Shown: in pieces, positions 47,025 through 58,486 of the stretch
How positions within the stretch are numbered: position 1 is the stretch's first letter
How the letters are laid out: the number at the start of each line of letters is the position of its first letter
Source: Podocnemis expansa
Lineage: Eukaryota; Chordata; Testudines; Podocnemididae
Direction of reading: 5' to 3'
Assembly (NCBI GenBank): GCA_007922195.1
Contig: ML682005.1
Span: 31,687,777 to 31,751,776 of the forward strand
DNA length: 64,000 bases
Made by a program: the position numbers and the translations under genes
Notes under the pieces: model-generated
Databases searched by the model: none
Seen by the model: only the letters and a program-made list of their open reading frames with translations
Told to the model about the DNA's origin: nothing

Positions 47025-47246
47025 AGGGTTTGTGTGTAAAATGCGTTAGCCTGCCCTAGAGCGTGTCAATTAAAGTATGAGCTAGCATGCCACACCTTGT
47101 GGTTTAAACAGTACTACATTAATACTCACTAAGGAACTTTTAGTGTGCACCACTGGCGCCCATGGCCCAATTAAAGTGCAACATGCTAACACACGCTGGA
47201 ATTTACACCTTTCTAGTCAAGCTTAATGTACCATGTAGACAAGCCT
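47025..47246. mobile_element. Possible MITE, diverged
   Basis: GGGTTTGTGTGTAAAATGCG at the left and CCATGTAGACAAGCC at the right resemble worn MITE ends. AGCATGCCACACC and AATTAAAGTGCAACATGCT in the interior are partly inverted. Confidence 0.5.
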
Positions 47247-48062
47247 TCTGGTCAGGGTGCTGCATTATTCCTTTTTAAGAAAATTGAGTGAATAATAAAA
47301 CTTTAAAGTCTTTAATTTAGAGTGTTTTTGTCCCATCCTCCCTGGCCTATGCCAATGGTTTTTCAAGGGAAAGCCAAGTCTCATTTCACTCTGTAGACAT
47401 TCTGTCCTCTGACCTTGTGTGTCAGTTCTGAAAAAGCTTATTTTCTTTCTTATCTACTGATTTTTCTCTCCCCTGTGCCATGCTAACAACTTACATCCAT
47501 TTCCAATGCACATGGGGACATTACTGAATGATTTTATTTGGTTGTGAAAAAAATAAATAAAATGGAAAAAAAAACCCACCATAAACACGCTCTAAAGCTG
47601 CATCTCTATAATGCTTAAGTCCCCCAAAAGCTGACTGAGATTTGGCCTCTCAATCAATTTGTTGTTGTCCTCTTCAAAGAATGATATGTCAGATATTTTG
47701 AGATGTGATTAACCATGATAGTTTTCATTCTAAAATTAAAATTCTTACTTTTTCATATTCTTGCACAAGTCAGATAATTTACTGGGAAGCAATATAGATC
47801 AAAGGACGAGCAAAATTTGGATGTACTGGCTGAGTTATAGCTCAGAATACTTTAGTACAATCCCACAGTGGTTATACCACCTTCCTTCCCCATCACAATA
47901 TGGATGCACACCCAATTTACCTGCTGATCCTGGATGCTGCTAGATAATGATTGAATTTGTGGCTACTGCATGAGATGAATGCTGGGTGATAGTGTGTTGC
48001 TGGAATTCAGAGAGTAACTTATTTCTGAACTGAAAAGAGGTGCAAAACTAGACCTTAAAAAA
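47247..48062. other. No recognisable feature
   Basis: AT-rich spacer to the left of the first DIRS element. No supported gene. Confidence 0.4.
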
Positions 48063-48245
48063 TATTCTTCTTCGAGCACTGCTTGGATGCATTCAGTAAT
48101 AGGTGTCTGTGCCGGAGTGCCAGATTAGTTGGAAAAACTTGTCCTAGCCTGTCAGAAGAGCGGAGGCAGCCACTGTCCCTCACGCCACCCGTGGCTATAT
48201 ATACGGCCGCCTCCCCACCCCCTCCTCAGTTTCATTTCTTCTGCC
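48063..48245 (+). repeat. DIRS element 1, left inverted terminal repeat
   Basis: Contains GCATTCAGTAATAGGTGTCT, AAAAACTTGTCCTAGCCTGT, CCACCCGTGGCTATATATAC and CCGCCTCCCC, all present in reverse complement in the right repeat. The TATATATAC word may be the promoter TATA box, about 210 bases upstream of the gag start. Confidence 0.9.
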
Positions 48246-48393
48246 TTGTGCATTGGATCTGGAATATCTGCTCCTTGCGAATTGCAAGCAGCCTGTCTCT
48301 TTGCCTTGGATTCACTGTCCGGCGGGGCACATCTCCTTGTGGATTTAATTCCACCACAAGAGCCTAACACAGGACTGGAACATTACATCGACA

Positions 48394-50185
48394 ATGCCAG
48401 GGTTTAAACCCTGTGCCAAGTGCAGCAAGGCCTTCCCCCAGGACGACCCCCATGGGAAGTGCCTCAGGTGCCTGGGCAAAGACCACATGGTCTCGCTGTG
48501 TTCCAATTGTCTCTCCTTTAAACCATGAACGATTAAGGAGAGGGAACAGAGACGCTGCACCCTAGCCTCGGAGGAGGCTTGGCACCCTTCACCCAAAGCT
48601 TCAGGTTCAAGCCCGGCACCAAAACCCAGTTTGGCGCCAGAGCCTATGCAGCACCATGCCACCGGTGGCCAGTGCTGCCGCATCACCTCGGTGCTAACTC
48701 CAGTACCGCAGCACCTACCAAGCGCCTAGGTACCTCGGCACCGTTCGAGGTTGCCCTCAGTCAGCCCGGCACCATCGGTGCCAGGCTCACCTCAGCACCG
48801 CACCATATCATTTCCAGTGCCGACGGCACGGTACAGCCTGGCCTCACCAGTGCTGACATCACCTCAGCACCAGCTGACTCCACCCTCAGCACCGTGGAGT
48901 CTAGTACCGAATGAATGGGAACCCTTCCACCCAAGCAGTCCTCCCTCCCTTAGCAAGGACTTGCCAGTGACTCACGCGGAGGCATTTCTTGGCCCGTCCA
49001 CGCTGGAAGTGGTGGAGGCAGCACGAGCCCTGCTGCTCCTCCCGACTCCCCCAGCCCCACTTCCAACCAGAAGGGGCAAACCGGCCTTCATTTCGAAGGC
49101 CTGGGTTCATCCAGGATGCTCACCTTTGCTGTCCAGCCCTCTGTCTTCCACCCCACCGGGGGCTGACATCACTCCACTGATGGCACCGGGCCAGAAATCC
49201 CGATCCCCATCCCCCACCTCCAGCCCAGAAGAGGGACCTTCTAGGGGCTCCAAACGGTCCTGGTGCCGCACATTGGCTCCATCAACCTTCCAGTTTCGGC
49301 CCCAAGAATTGTCCCCTGAGGGAACTCCCTCCCCTCAGTAGCAGATCCTCAGTGCCACACTGTCCCCGGCACCGGAGTCCTTTAAGGGCAACCTCTCGGC
49401 ATACTTTGATCTGCTGCGCTGGGCCACAGCCCACTTAGGTATGGAGGTGGAGCCCCTGAACTTCCCCCTGCTACCCTGTTTGGACTGGCATTCGCCTCCA
49501 TGGCACCTTTAGCAATTCTGCCCCACCCGAGTATGTGGGACCTTGCACACTCCCAGTGGCAGAGTCCAAGCTCCATTCCCCAGTTTTGCATACGGCGGGC
49601 ATGAAGTATTGGGTATCCGAATTGAACTACCCCTCACTTGCTGGCCACCCAGTCCCCCCACACGGACGTGGTCCAGATGGCATTGGGGACCAGAGAACCC
49701 CCAGGGACCCCTTCCCTCCCTCCAGGGAGACCAGGAAACTGGATTTGTTAGGCCACAAGCTGTATTCCTCATCGGCCTTTCAACTGCGGGTGGCAAACAA
49801 CAAGGCTATAACCAGTAGGTACTTGCTGGATGTCTGGGAGTCCCTAGGGAGATTTAGAAATATGCTTCCACCTGAGGCCAGGGATGAGTATGATGCCTTC
49901 TTGGAGGAAGGCAACATAATCTCCCAAGACCTCCTTCTTTCAGCCCATGATGCAGTGAACACTGCAGCTCGCACCATGGCCTTGGTGGTTACCCTCCACA
50001 GGGTAGCATGGCTCAGGGAGGCTAGAGCACCCCCTAACACTCAGGAGGCGGTCCTTGACCTGCCCTTTGAGGGGAACATCCTGTTACCCCCAGACACCCC
50101 CTCCGTGGTGGGTATGGCCTGGGATCCTCAGGGAGAGGCCAAGTATTTTGGCCTTCTCCCTCCCGGACCTACCCCCCCGACTTAG
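48394..50185 (+). pseudogene. DIRS element 1 gag-like protein, broken
   Basis: The start at 48394 gives a Cys-rich N-terminus with CAKC, CLRCLGKDH and CSNC, a zinc-knuckle-like arrangement shared with the second DIRS element. A TGA at 48526-48528 and a TAG at 48727-48729 interrupt the frame. A long Pro/Ser-rich region follows to a stop at 49341. After a frameshift near 49500 the C-terminal part (to 50185) contains RKLDLLGHKLYSS, LRVANNKAITSRY, DEYDAFLEEG and DAVNTAARTMALV. The same segments occur in the same order in the second element (60075-60320). The protein would be structural, coating the RNA. Divergence between the two copies shows different subfamilies. Confidence 0.8.
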
Positions 50186-52737
50186 CTTCCAAATTCCCTG
50201 GGCAGGACAACCCCCTCTTTTCCTTCCCGCCTCACTCACGGCGGAAAGAAGGCCTTCGGTCACCCCTCCCCAAGAAGAGGCCCCTCTGACCACCACTACC
50301 CTCTTTACCCTTGGGGTGCAGGAGGCCCCTGAGGCATCACTGTGGCAGACGGGACAACCCCCCCTCCTTCCATAGGGAAGATAGGTCTGATGGGAACCGT
50401 CCCAAGCCTTTCCCGTTCTCTCCCTCCCTCAATTGCAGGACCAACAATTTGATCGGGATGCCGTGGGCTGACAATATAATGATGCCCACCTATGGTGCTG
50501 GTATCCCAATACTGTAGCTACCACCCCCCCCCCCACTCCTCACTCCTTAAGCAGTGACTTCCCTGAGGACGGAAACTGCCCCTCTCCTATTCCTAACAGC
50601 CCTCCTCCCTGAATACTCCCCACTGCACCCCCCACCCTAACCCCTCGTCGAGGGATGGAGATGCATCTCATTGTAGCCCAGCTACAGCAGGGCTCCGAGA
50701 CGCACACATCCGAAGCCTACTTGTAACAGGACTGTGCCTGTGACCATGACGCATGTCCCAGGTAGGCCTCCTCGTTCCAGGTTAGGGGAACGGGAGGGGA
50801 TGTCCCGAGTCACACCACCAACTTCTGCACTGTGACCCCCCCCCCCTTTCGATAGGATTTTCCTCTGCGCACTAAGGGGACACATCTCTGTAGTAATTCA
50901 GCTACCTGGATAGCTACTTCATTGGGAAGGGACCTCTACAGCACGTTTTACCCCTGCACGGGCCCTAGGTACGGCCCACCCCCCCCCCTTCCCACCCTCG
51001 TACGGTTCCTCATCTCTGCCCTGTGGTCATCTAGTGGGAGCCAGGGGCTCACCTCAAGAAACCTCATCTTGGTCCACCCCCTCTGAGGTAGCCCACGCTT
51101 CCCCGACCTCACCGAAGTATGGCCGGGGGAACCCTTTTTAAACCTTGAAGGGGAAATACCTGCTGCGCATCATAGGTTGGGAAACTGTGAAAGGTCTATC
51201 CCTTCAAGTGCCCTCCCACATATGGCTCCTGCTTCGGAATCCACTGCCTCCTGGATAGTTTTCTACGGCAGACAGAAGGTTCCCTGCTTCCAGGGCACTT
51301 GCGTAATCCCTTGACCTATGGTCTTATCCCCCTTCCGCCCTGCCCCCCTGCAGGACTGTCCCACTACGCCGCACGTAGCCCTTTGGTGCTACAGCGTTTT
51401 TCCCCATGCACGTTGGCAGCGCCTGGCAGTTCTGTGGTTCCCCTTTTTCCCTTCTTAAGGACCAGTTTACACCCTCTGCCGTTACGATGGCACGACACAC
51501 AGAGAACCCAGTCTGTACAACATGTAACTATTCGCCTTTTGGCTCCCCCTGGGGAGAAAACTTTGCTGGATTCTCTGACCCTGGGGTGTCCTTCAGACGC
51601 GGCAGCTGCCACCTTGTTATGGCCCCATTCTCTAGCTTAAGAAGGACCCTTCCTTGGCAGTGGAGTTCTTCACTATCCATGTATTGAAGAGTTTTCTACC
51701 CTGGCAGCCCTGGCATGGCAAAGCGGTAGCACTGTCCCTCAGGGAAGCACCTTAGGTACTGAGTCCACGGTCTTTCACGGCCCTCCTTCAATTTCTCAGT
51801 CACCAAGGGGCTGTCTAGATGGTAGTAAAAGTTCTCTTTTTCCTTCCCCCTCACACTTAGTGAGAGCTTCGAGGGGCAAAAACCCCGCAAGCTTAGACCA
51901 ATGGGGCCCCTACCTTACATTCTAGCTCCCCACGGCCCCTAGTAGGCCATTTTTGCCAACATTGCCTCAGGCCATCATGCGGCCAGCACCTTTTCGGGGC
52001 CTCTCTCCTGTGAGAGCCCGGTTGTGGTACCAGCTTAGCCGAATGTGCGCTCCTGTGCTACCAGGTCATGAATTAGCATGCCGTAGGCCCGTCACGCTTG
52101 GCTTGACTCTATATGTCACGGCTAGTGTCGCATGGTCTTCTCAGTCGCCCTCAAGCCCACCTCACAACTTTGTATTCTTTCCTCTCCTTAGCCAGATGGC
52201 TTTCTTGGCCACATCCTAGATAAGGGGCATTGCCATTCCCTTACTTCTCCTTGCATACTCAGTAGTTGCCAGATCAGTCCATGACTACATAGCTCCTGCA
52301 GAAGCCTTCAGGTGCTCTATGTCTGCCCTTTCTTTGTTCTCATGTGAGACGTGGCCATATGGCTAGTCTCATTGGCCAGTTTTCAGTGTTCTCCTTTGAG
52401 GCCACGTGACACAGCCTAGGCCAGACATTGTAGTCTATCGATTACATTCCACATTTTTGCTCCTAGGCAGGGCACCCACGTAACCTGTCTTCTTAGGTTA
52501 TGCCCCATTTCTCCAGCTCCGGTGACTTTACCAATCTGCGTATGCGCTCTGCCTCAGCAGGTTCGGTTTTGCCCTAGTCTGGTTGACCCTCAGCCCTTGC
52601 TTCCTTTGGGCTGCCAAGGCCCGTTCACCTCTTGTCTTCGGCAAACGTCTTGCTGCAGGGCCTCCACCTTATAGGACCTATTGCTGTGCTGTAGGCAGAA
52701 GTACCAACTCCACCCGCTGTCCTTTCAGCATGGCTAG
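50186..52737. other. C-rich interior of DIRS element 1 without pol
   Basis: I found no RT (no YLDD-like or FGLSTAP-like motif), no RNase H and no tyrosine recombinase HxxR region in any frame. The first 900 bases have several runs of ten or more C (near 50526, 50830 and 50982) and many CCCTCCC words. Open stretches are short. It may be extremely decayed pol, filler that kept the element at packaging length, or captured host sequence. Confidence 0.5.
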
Positions 52738-52850
52738 TAGTCACCTATTACTGAATGCATCTGAGCAGCGCTTGAAGAAGAATGGCGGGTTACTCTTCAG
52801 TAACCGTCCTTCTTCAAGATGGACTGCTTGGATCCATTCAGGTCCCTCCC
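52738..52850. repeat. DIRS element 1 internal complementary region
   Basis: The left half (CACCTATTACTGAATGCATC, GAGCAGCGCTTGAAGAAGAA) is the reverse complement of the outer end of the left terminal repeat. The right half (GGCGGGTTACTCTTCAGTAA, CCGTCCTTCTTCAAGATGG) is the reverse complement of the outer end of the right repeat. A sequence complementary to both outer ends, joined, is exactly what the DIRS replication model needs to restore the ends and circularise. Confidence 0.85.
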
Positions 52851-52881
52851 CTTCATCCCCACTTTTGGAGCTGGCGACTCT

Positions 52882-53092
52882 AAGGAACTGAGGAGGGAGC
52901 GGGGAGGCGGCTGTATATATAGCCACGGGTGGCGCGAGGGGCAGTGACCGCCTCCCCTCTTTTGACAGGCTAGGACAAGTTTTTCCGACCAATCCGGCGG
53001 TCCGGCATGGAGACACCTATTACTGAATGGATCCGAGCAGCCCATCTCGAAGAAGGACGGTTACTGGAGATTAACCCACCATTCTGGTCCTG
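52882..53092 (-). repeat. DIRS element 1, right inverted terminal repeat
   Basis: Reverse complement of the left repeat, including TATATATAGCCACGGGTGG and ACAGGCTAGGACAAG, plus an outer extension GACGGTTACTGGAG...AACCCACCATTCT that is mirrored only in the internal complementary region. Confidence 0.88.
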
Positions 53093-53111
53093 AAAACATT
53101 TTGTGTATGTC

Positions 53112-53147
53112 TGTTTTTGTTTGTTTGTTTGTTTGTTTGTTTGTTTA
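53112..53147. repeat. (GTTT)n microsatellite
   Basis: Tandem GTTT units just outside the right end of the first DIRS element. Confidence 0.95.
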
Positions 53148-54130
53148 GGAGAAATTATGAACAATGACATCATAAAATATGTGGGTCCCTTAATTTTGGG
53201 TCAGATGCTACATACCTTTCTTGCACTGGGCAACCATTACTCATATGAGTTGCTCTGCCGCCAAATAATGGTTGTAGAATAGGGCCTTTAATTCTGTCTG
53301 CCATATTTTTCTTATTGACTCTCAGTGTTAAAGTCTCTCAGCAGTTCCACAAAACCGAGGTTAATATTTGTCCCTCCTGAACAAAGCCTGCAATGCAGAG
53401 GTTTTTGTTTCTTCTCTTCTTTTCAACCCCTCCCCCCCTTTTTTTTTGCCACTACTGCTGTCATAAGCAGCTGCTGTTTCCATATTTTAAAGAAAGGTCA
53501 ATGTCCTCATTCAGTGAATTTTGGGGATTATTTTCCTTCCCGCTACACACATCCAAATATTTTTTTTCCGTGAAATTTCATGTGCACTTTGCAGCTGGCC
53601 TCATACTATGAGGTGCTTATAGTGTCAAGAACATGATGGGAAACAAGGCTAATTATTTTGGTGCATTCACATTTTAAAATATGTCCATTCTAATTTACCA
53701 TAGTGGTGTTCTTCTGCTCCCATTTCCTTAAGTTCTGACATGATTTTAGCATTCTGTGTTCCCATGAACTCTTAATGCTGGGACTTAATGCTTGAAATGT
53801 ATACAACTGGAAGCATAGGGAGGGCATTTTCACAGGGGATATGGCTTTGGTTCCAGCTGCAACAAAGTCTCCAGATGTCAGTCACTAAACTCAGGTTAGA
53901 ACTGAACTGAGGAGAAAAAGGCAATGAGAATTATGTGTTTTTAAGGCCTAGTGTCTTTTTAATAACTAGAGTTAAAAAATACTGGTGCACACTATCAGAC
54001 AGCTGGGATTTCTGTATGTTTTCAATGGTGTAGAATAATGGAATCTAAAAAACTATTATACAGAGATGCCACAGATGCTATGAGGTCATAGAATATTCAA
54101 AGACCATTGCACTACTATATTAATGTTAAA
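53148..54130. other. No recognisable feature
   Basis: AT-rich spacer with pyrimidine-rich parts near 53400-53460. No supported gene. Confidence 0.4.
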
Positions 54131-54134
54131 TTTC

Positions 54135-55330
54135 TCTATGTGGGCTGTGACACATCAATGCCGGAGGGCAGTAGGAGAGTCATAGAAGGGAGATATATAC
54201 ATAAGCCCCATAATGCTTCAGGTGCTGTTTCCTGCAAACTAGCAAGAGTTAACAGAAGGCAATTAGGAACAACTGAGACTAATCAAGGCCTAGTCCGGTA
54301 CCTGATAAAACCCCCCTGCTCCAGACAAATAGGGTACAAAGCTGGAGGTGGAGTGCTGTGCTGAGCTCAGGAGTGTTGTGTGATGGAGCAGGAGGAGAGC
54401 AGTGTTGAGTGAAGGAGCAGGGAGAAGCTTGGAGGAAGGTATGGGACCCCAGAAGAGGAAGAGCTTTTGACACAGGGCTGCACTGTTTCCAGGCACTGGG
54501 TATGTGGGATACCAGAAGCTGGAAAGACAGAGGAAGGCAAACTAACCCAAGGAAAAGAGTGCAGCTGTGAGTACAGAATTCTCAGCAAACAGCTGCCACT
54601 TGTAGGGCCTCTGGGCTGGGACTTGGGGGAGTGGCCAGGCCAGATCCCTACCGCCCTCCTTGACCAACCAGACTGCACTGGAGAAACCTTTCTGTCATTA
54701 GAGAGTCAGAGTAAGTGATGGAGCTCTAACCCACATCAAGAACCAGACATGGAAGACTCACTAAGTGGAGTTGATGATTTGCCACAAGGCTTGCTAATAG
54801 TTGTGCTTCTGCCTAAGTGGGTCAGATAAAAGCTGCTTTCTGCAGGAACTTTAGTCAGTGAAGGTGAGGGTGGCAGTAATTAACACAGACCTCCATTACT
54901 GAGATAATGCAGCTAACAAGCCTTGGATATTTTAGACCTCCTCCCTGGGATGGAAGCTCATTGACTGATTTAACCTGGTTCAAGAAGCTTAAGAGAACCA
55001 GGTCTTGAAACTGTACACACATACTAGCTCTGATCTGGGAGTAAAATAGTCACTCACACTATCTGGAACTATGATAGCCATGAGATTAGGAGCAAAAGAA
55101 CCAGGCCTTGTGGGAGGATTTGAAATATTTCCAGACAAGGCCTCCATGGGGAAGATGGGTGACACCTGATAAGCAAGGCAAGAGCATAACCTGTTAATTC
55201 TTTTAAGATATGTTTTACCTGAAATGTTTTTATTTTGAATAAATAATATTCTGCTTTATGATGGTGGCTGGTCACTGGTGATCCCCACTGTTGTCCCTGA
55301 GAAAAGAGAACTGCAGATACTGAAGTGAGT
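54135..55330 (+). mobile_element. LTR-like retroelement sequence, family unassigned
   Basis: A TATA-like CTGATAAAACCCCCC near 54302-54316 is followed by a GC-richer leader with GAGCAGGAGGAGAGCAGTG, and a poly(A) signal in GAATAAATAATATTCTGC lies at about 55238-55255, with a G-rich U5-like tail. This resembles LTR promoter-leader-poly(A) order, but the distance is long for one LTR and no gag or pol motif is seen. It may be a fused fragment. Confidence 0.35.
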
Positions 55331-55947
55331 TCAGACTTGGTGGGGTGATCACAGTGAATAGCAGGTGTCTACAACTGAAGACATTGGTATTGACAGAAAA
55401 TTGCAAGATTCTACTCCAAGAAAACTGGTGGCATAGTCCACACCTTTAGGTTGAACTCCATAATGCCTAAATGAGGCCAGGTACCAGGTTTTGTTAGTCT
55501 GAGAGTTGAAAAGATACAACATTATAGTTGTTGGGATAACTGAAGCTAGATTCATTACAAGGTCAACATTCTCCGGAGGATGCATGTTTACCATACTCTG
55601 GAGGAACCAGAAACATAAACAGGCTGGCATTTGTCCTTCAACCACCGTTTAATAAATCACTGACAATGTGGCATCCCATTTCTGATTGACTGCTATCTGA
55701 CAGGTTGATTCATCACCATAAGCAGCTGTCCATCACTGTAACCTGTGCTCCCACCAGAGACTCTAGAGAGATTAATTCTATCAGAAACTAGCAGTAATGC
55801 TGTGATCTGTTTCACTTCATGACAAATTTATTGCAGCTGGAAATATGAATGTCAACCCAAGTTATCCCAGAAATGGTTTTGAGACTATTCAGGCCATTCT
55901 GCTCTGGAACAATAAATGACAACTTTGTGAGACTTCTCTTCTTTTGT
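55331..55947. other. No recognisable feature
   Basis: No supported gene. A 98-codon antisense open stretch at 55349-55645 has no family motif. Confidence 0.4.
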
Positions 55948-56025
55948 TTATCTGTTAGTCTTTAAGTCCCACAGGACTCCTTGCTTTTTTTGCTGAATTA
56001 GACTAACACGGCTGCTCCTTTGGAA
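55948..56025 (+). mobile_element. Penelope-like repeat, 5'-truncated copy
   Basis: Carries TTAGTCTTTAAGTCCCACAG, GACTCCTTGC and GACTAACACGGCTGCTCCTT and begins abruptly at TATCTG. Flanks CTCTTCTTTTGT (55936-55947) and CTCTTCCTTTGT (56026-56037) match at 11 of 12 positions, a likely target duplication. The fixed right end with a variable left end supports 5' truncation. Confidence 0.75.
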
Positions 56026-56339
56026 CTCTTCCTTTGTGCTTCTCATAAGGTAGCCATCATTGCCTGTTGATTCAGATGCTTTTCTATGCATTGGGAAATC
56101 TGGATATCCAATGAGTGACAGATGAGGGAAGACCTGGATCACATATTGGTCTACACTTATAAAAGAGAAAGATCATATCAGATCTACAGATGTGCAGAAG
56201 ACCAGGCAAACACTGACCGTTGTCCCCTTTTTGATAAAATGGCAATTACCCACATTTAAACACAAGAGTCATCCTGCTTTGACATATAAGGTACAAAATA
56301 AGACTATTCACCACTTGCTAAGAAGTACTCATCACAGCA

Positions 56340-57328
56340 GATAACAAATTTGACCTACTTGGCACTCTCACAGATGACATAGAAGCAGTTTGAAAAGCCA
56401 TAAACACAGCAATCTGAGCCATAAATGCCATTCTTAAACTAGAACGTTAAAAGCAATGACCCTTACACTCCATTGAGACATTTCGAGCTGAGAAGAAATC
56501 TGAGGCCAGGCAGAACTGTGATGCCATTGAAGGTAAATATTTGCAAGGTATTTTGGAGCAAGAGCAAAAGTAGATCATGACGATAATTGTGAGAATTTGG
56601 CAAAAGAGGCAGAAGAGGGAGTAAGAGCCAACAAATTATTACCTGCTTTTACAGCTCTTCAATCATTTCAAAACAAAACTGAACTTTGTGCAGGGTTTAT
56701 ACCAATATGATATGACTGATGGTAAAGCATGTTCAGCCCAAGAAGAAATTCTGTCAAGCTTAAAAGAATACTAAGAGACTGTACATATCCATTCTAAAGT
56801 GTCTCTGTGCCCAGATCTGGATTCAACAGTAGTAGATGCAATCCCTGGCTCTGAGCGAATATACCTACAGTGGGAGAGGCTTGCTCTGCCATAAGAAACT
56901 GGGAAATGGGCAAGCTGCTGGCCCAGATGACATCACCTGAACGTCTCAGTTGTACCATAGAGAATGGAAGTGTAGCAGTACACTAACTATCTTTTTGGTC
57001 TTGGACTAATGAGTAAAGAATGGAATGGAAACAAAGGATCATCGTCATGCTTTATAGGAGAAAAGGTCCATGCATTGACTAGAGCAACTGCAAGACAAAC
57101 CTCTGCTTTCTGTTCCCAGAAAACTTTTTACAATGTTCTACTTGTCCAGCTTGTCCACAGTTTTTTTGTGAAACATCATCAGACAGAGCAATCAGGTTTC
57201 ACTGCCAAGCGATCTTCAATGGATGCTATAGTTGCACTATATCTTTTATCTGAAATGCACCACTAATTCAGTTGTCCTTTGAAAGCAGCATATGTCTATC
57301 TAAAGGCAACCTTCAGTTCTGTCACGAG
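56340..57328 (+). mobile_element. RTE-like LINE fragment (reverse transcriptase)
   Basis: KKLGNGQAAGPDDIT at 56893-56936 matches the start of the RT domain of RTE-type and related LINEs. In shifted frames there follow an EW-KGIIV-LY-like segment near 57013-57050 and, at 57170-57250, EQSGFTAKRSSMDAIVALYL, the conserved QSGF motif with the following helix. PLKAAYVYLKATFSSV near 57270-57320 sits where the catalytic Asp motif is expected, with Tyr-Leu in place of the usual VDLK. Many stops. The exact clade is uncertain, and the 5' boundary is approximate. Confidence 0.65.
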
Positions 57329-57403
57329 AGCTGTTAGTCTTTAGAGGTGCCACCAGACTCCTTGTTTGTTTTGCAGAACTAGATTAATACAGCCGTCTTT
57401 TTG
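57329..57403 (+). mobile_element. Penelope-like repeat, 5'-truncated copy
   Basis: GCTGTTAGTCTTTAGAGGTG, CCACCAGACTCCTTG and AGATTAATACAGCCGTC match the right part of the family. It directly abuts the LINE fragment. Confidence 0.65.
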
Positions 57404-57405
57404 CT

Positions 57406-58134
57406 ACTTAGCATCAGGCCAGACATTCGCATTCCTGACATCCTTTTGAGATTAATTCTTGAATTATGTAATGACTCAGGGATCTGAATGTGATGGGGGA
57501 GTCCATGGGTCCAACAGGTTTTATGTGGATCAGACTTGAGCTCAGGAGAGGATATTGCTCAGCCACAGAAGGGTAGTGGCTAGGCAGCAATCCCCAATTA
57601 AAGCAGCTACACCAGATCAATACCTAGAACTTTTAGACACCTGGAATAAAGCTGTCCGATGCTGTGACAAACATTCAGCAATACGGACCCTCACAGTCTA
57701 AGAGTATTGTTGTTGTATGCCTGAGACCTAAGTGGTATATCCTAAAGGAGACTGTTTTCCATTGTAAAATGCTGGTCCTTTGGAACTAAAATTCTATGTA
57801 GGAAAGAATTGGGTTTAGTCAATTGCTTGTTAAAGTTAAAAATAATACAAGGTCACCCTTTTGGTTCTAAATAACGTTTCCTTTTGAAACTTAAGTTAAT
57901 TTATAATAAAAATGTGTAAAAGGTCAAAACAGAAATGAAACATTTAGAAATTATTGAAATGAAACATTTAAAAATGGGAGTCAATTTTTGTTTAGTTGGT
58001 TATTGGTTGGTTGGTTTGTTGTTTGGTGTTTTTGTTTAATTTTAGTTTGTGACAATTTTCTAGATTTCTTTTTTTTGTCTCAGCTCAGGATGGGAAAAAA
58101 TTAAAATCTTGAAGTTCTCATGAGACAGGAAAGC
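57406..58134. other. No recognisable feature
   Basis: AT-rich spacer to the left of the second DIRS element, with GGTTGGTTGGTTTG-like simple sequence near 58000. Confidence 0.4.
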
Positions 58135-58317
58135 TGGTTCTCCTTCAAGTGATGCTCACATCAACTCCAAATAGACGTGCGCATGTGCTCTGTGCATGGC
58201 TGTTGGTAATTTTTTCCCTAGTAACATGCCCCATGGTTGGGTAGAGCCCCCTGGAGTCATGTGTGCATAGCGTGGTGTATAAGGACTTGCTGACCACGCC
58301 CCTCTCAGTTCCTTCTT
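58135..58317 (+). repeat. DIRS element 2, left inverted terminal repeat
   Basis: GTGCTCTGTGCATGGCTGTT, TTTTTTCCCTAGTAACATGC, CCTGGAGTC, GTGTATAAGGACTTGCTGAC and CTCAGTTCCTTCTT all recur in reverse complement at the right. GTGTATAAGG may be the TATA box. The outer 40 bases are instead mirrored in the internal complementary region. Confidence 0.9.
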
Positions 58318-58486
58318 ACCGCCGTGGCGGCTAGTCGGTTCTGTCATCTCTCTGTTTGAGATCCTCTTTCCCCTAGCTTTGTTCTCCAGGCTCAGCCCTT
58401 AGTTGTTGTTAGTGTAAATAGTTAGAGTTAGTTCTGTAGTTTATATTAGTGTAGTTTGTTTTCAACTTTGTTCCCCCTTTGGGGGC

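Larger units (their letters stand above)
48063..53092 (+). mobile_element. DIRS-type retrotransposon 1, gag-only derivative
   Basis: Inverted terminal repeats face each other at 48063-48245 and 52882-53092, and an internal complementary region sits at 52738-52850 just inside the right repeat. This inverted-repeat plus internal-complement structure is the hallmark of DIRS elements, which replicate through a circular intermediate and insert with a tyrosine recombinase. A gag relic fills 48394-50185. The remaining 2.5 kb shows no reverse transcriptase, RNase H or recombinase motif, so the copy would depend on enzymes from another element. No target duplication is expected for this class. Confidence 0.85.
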
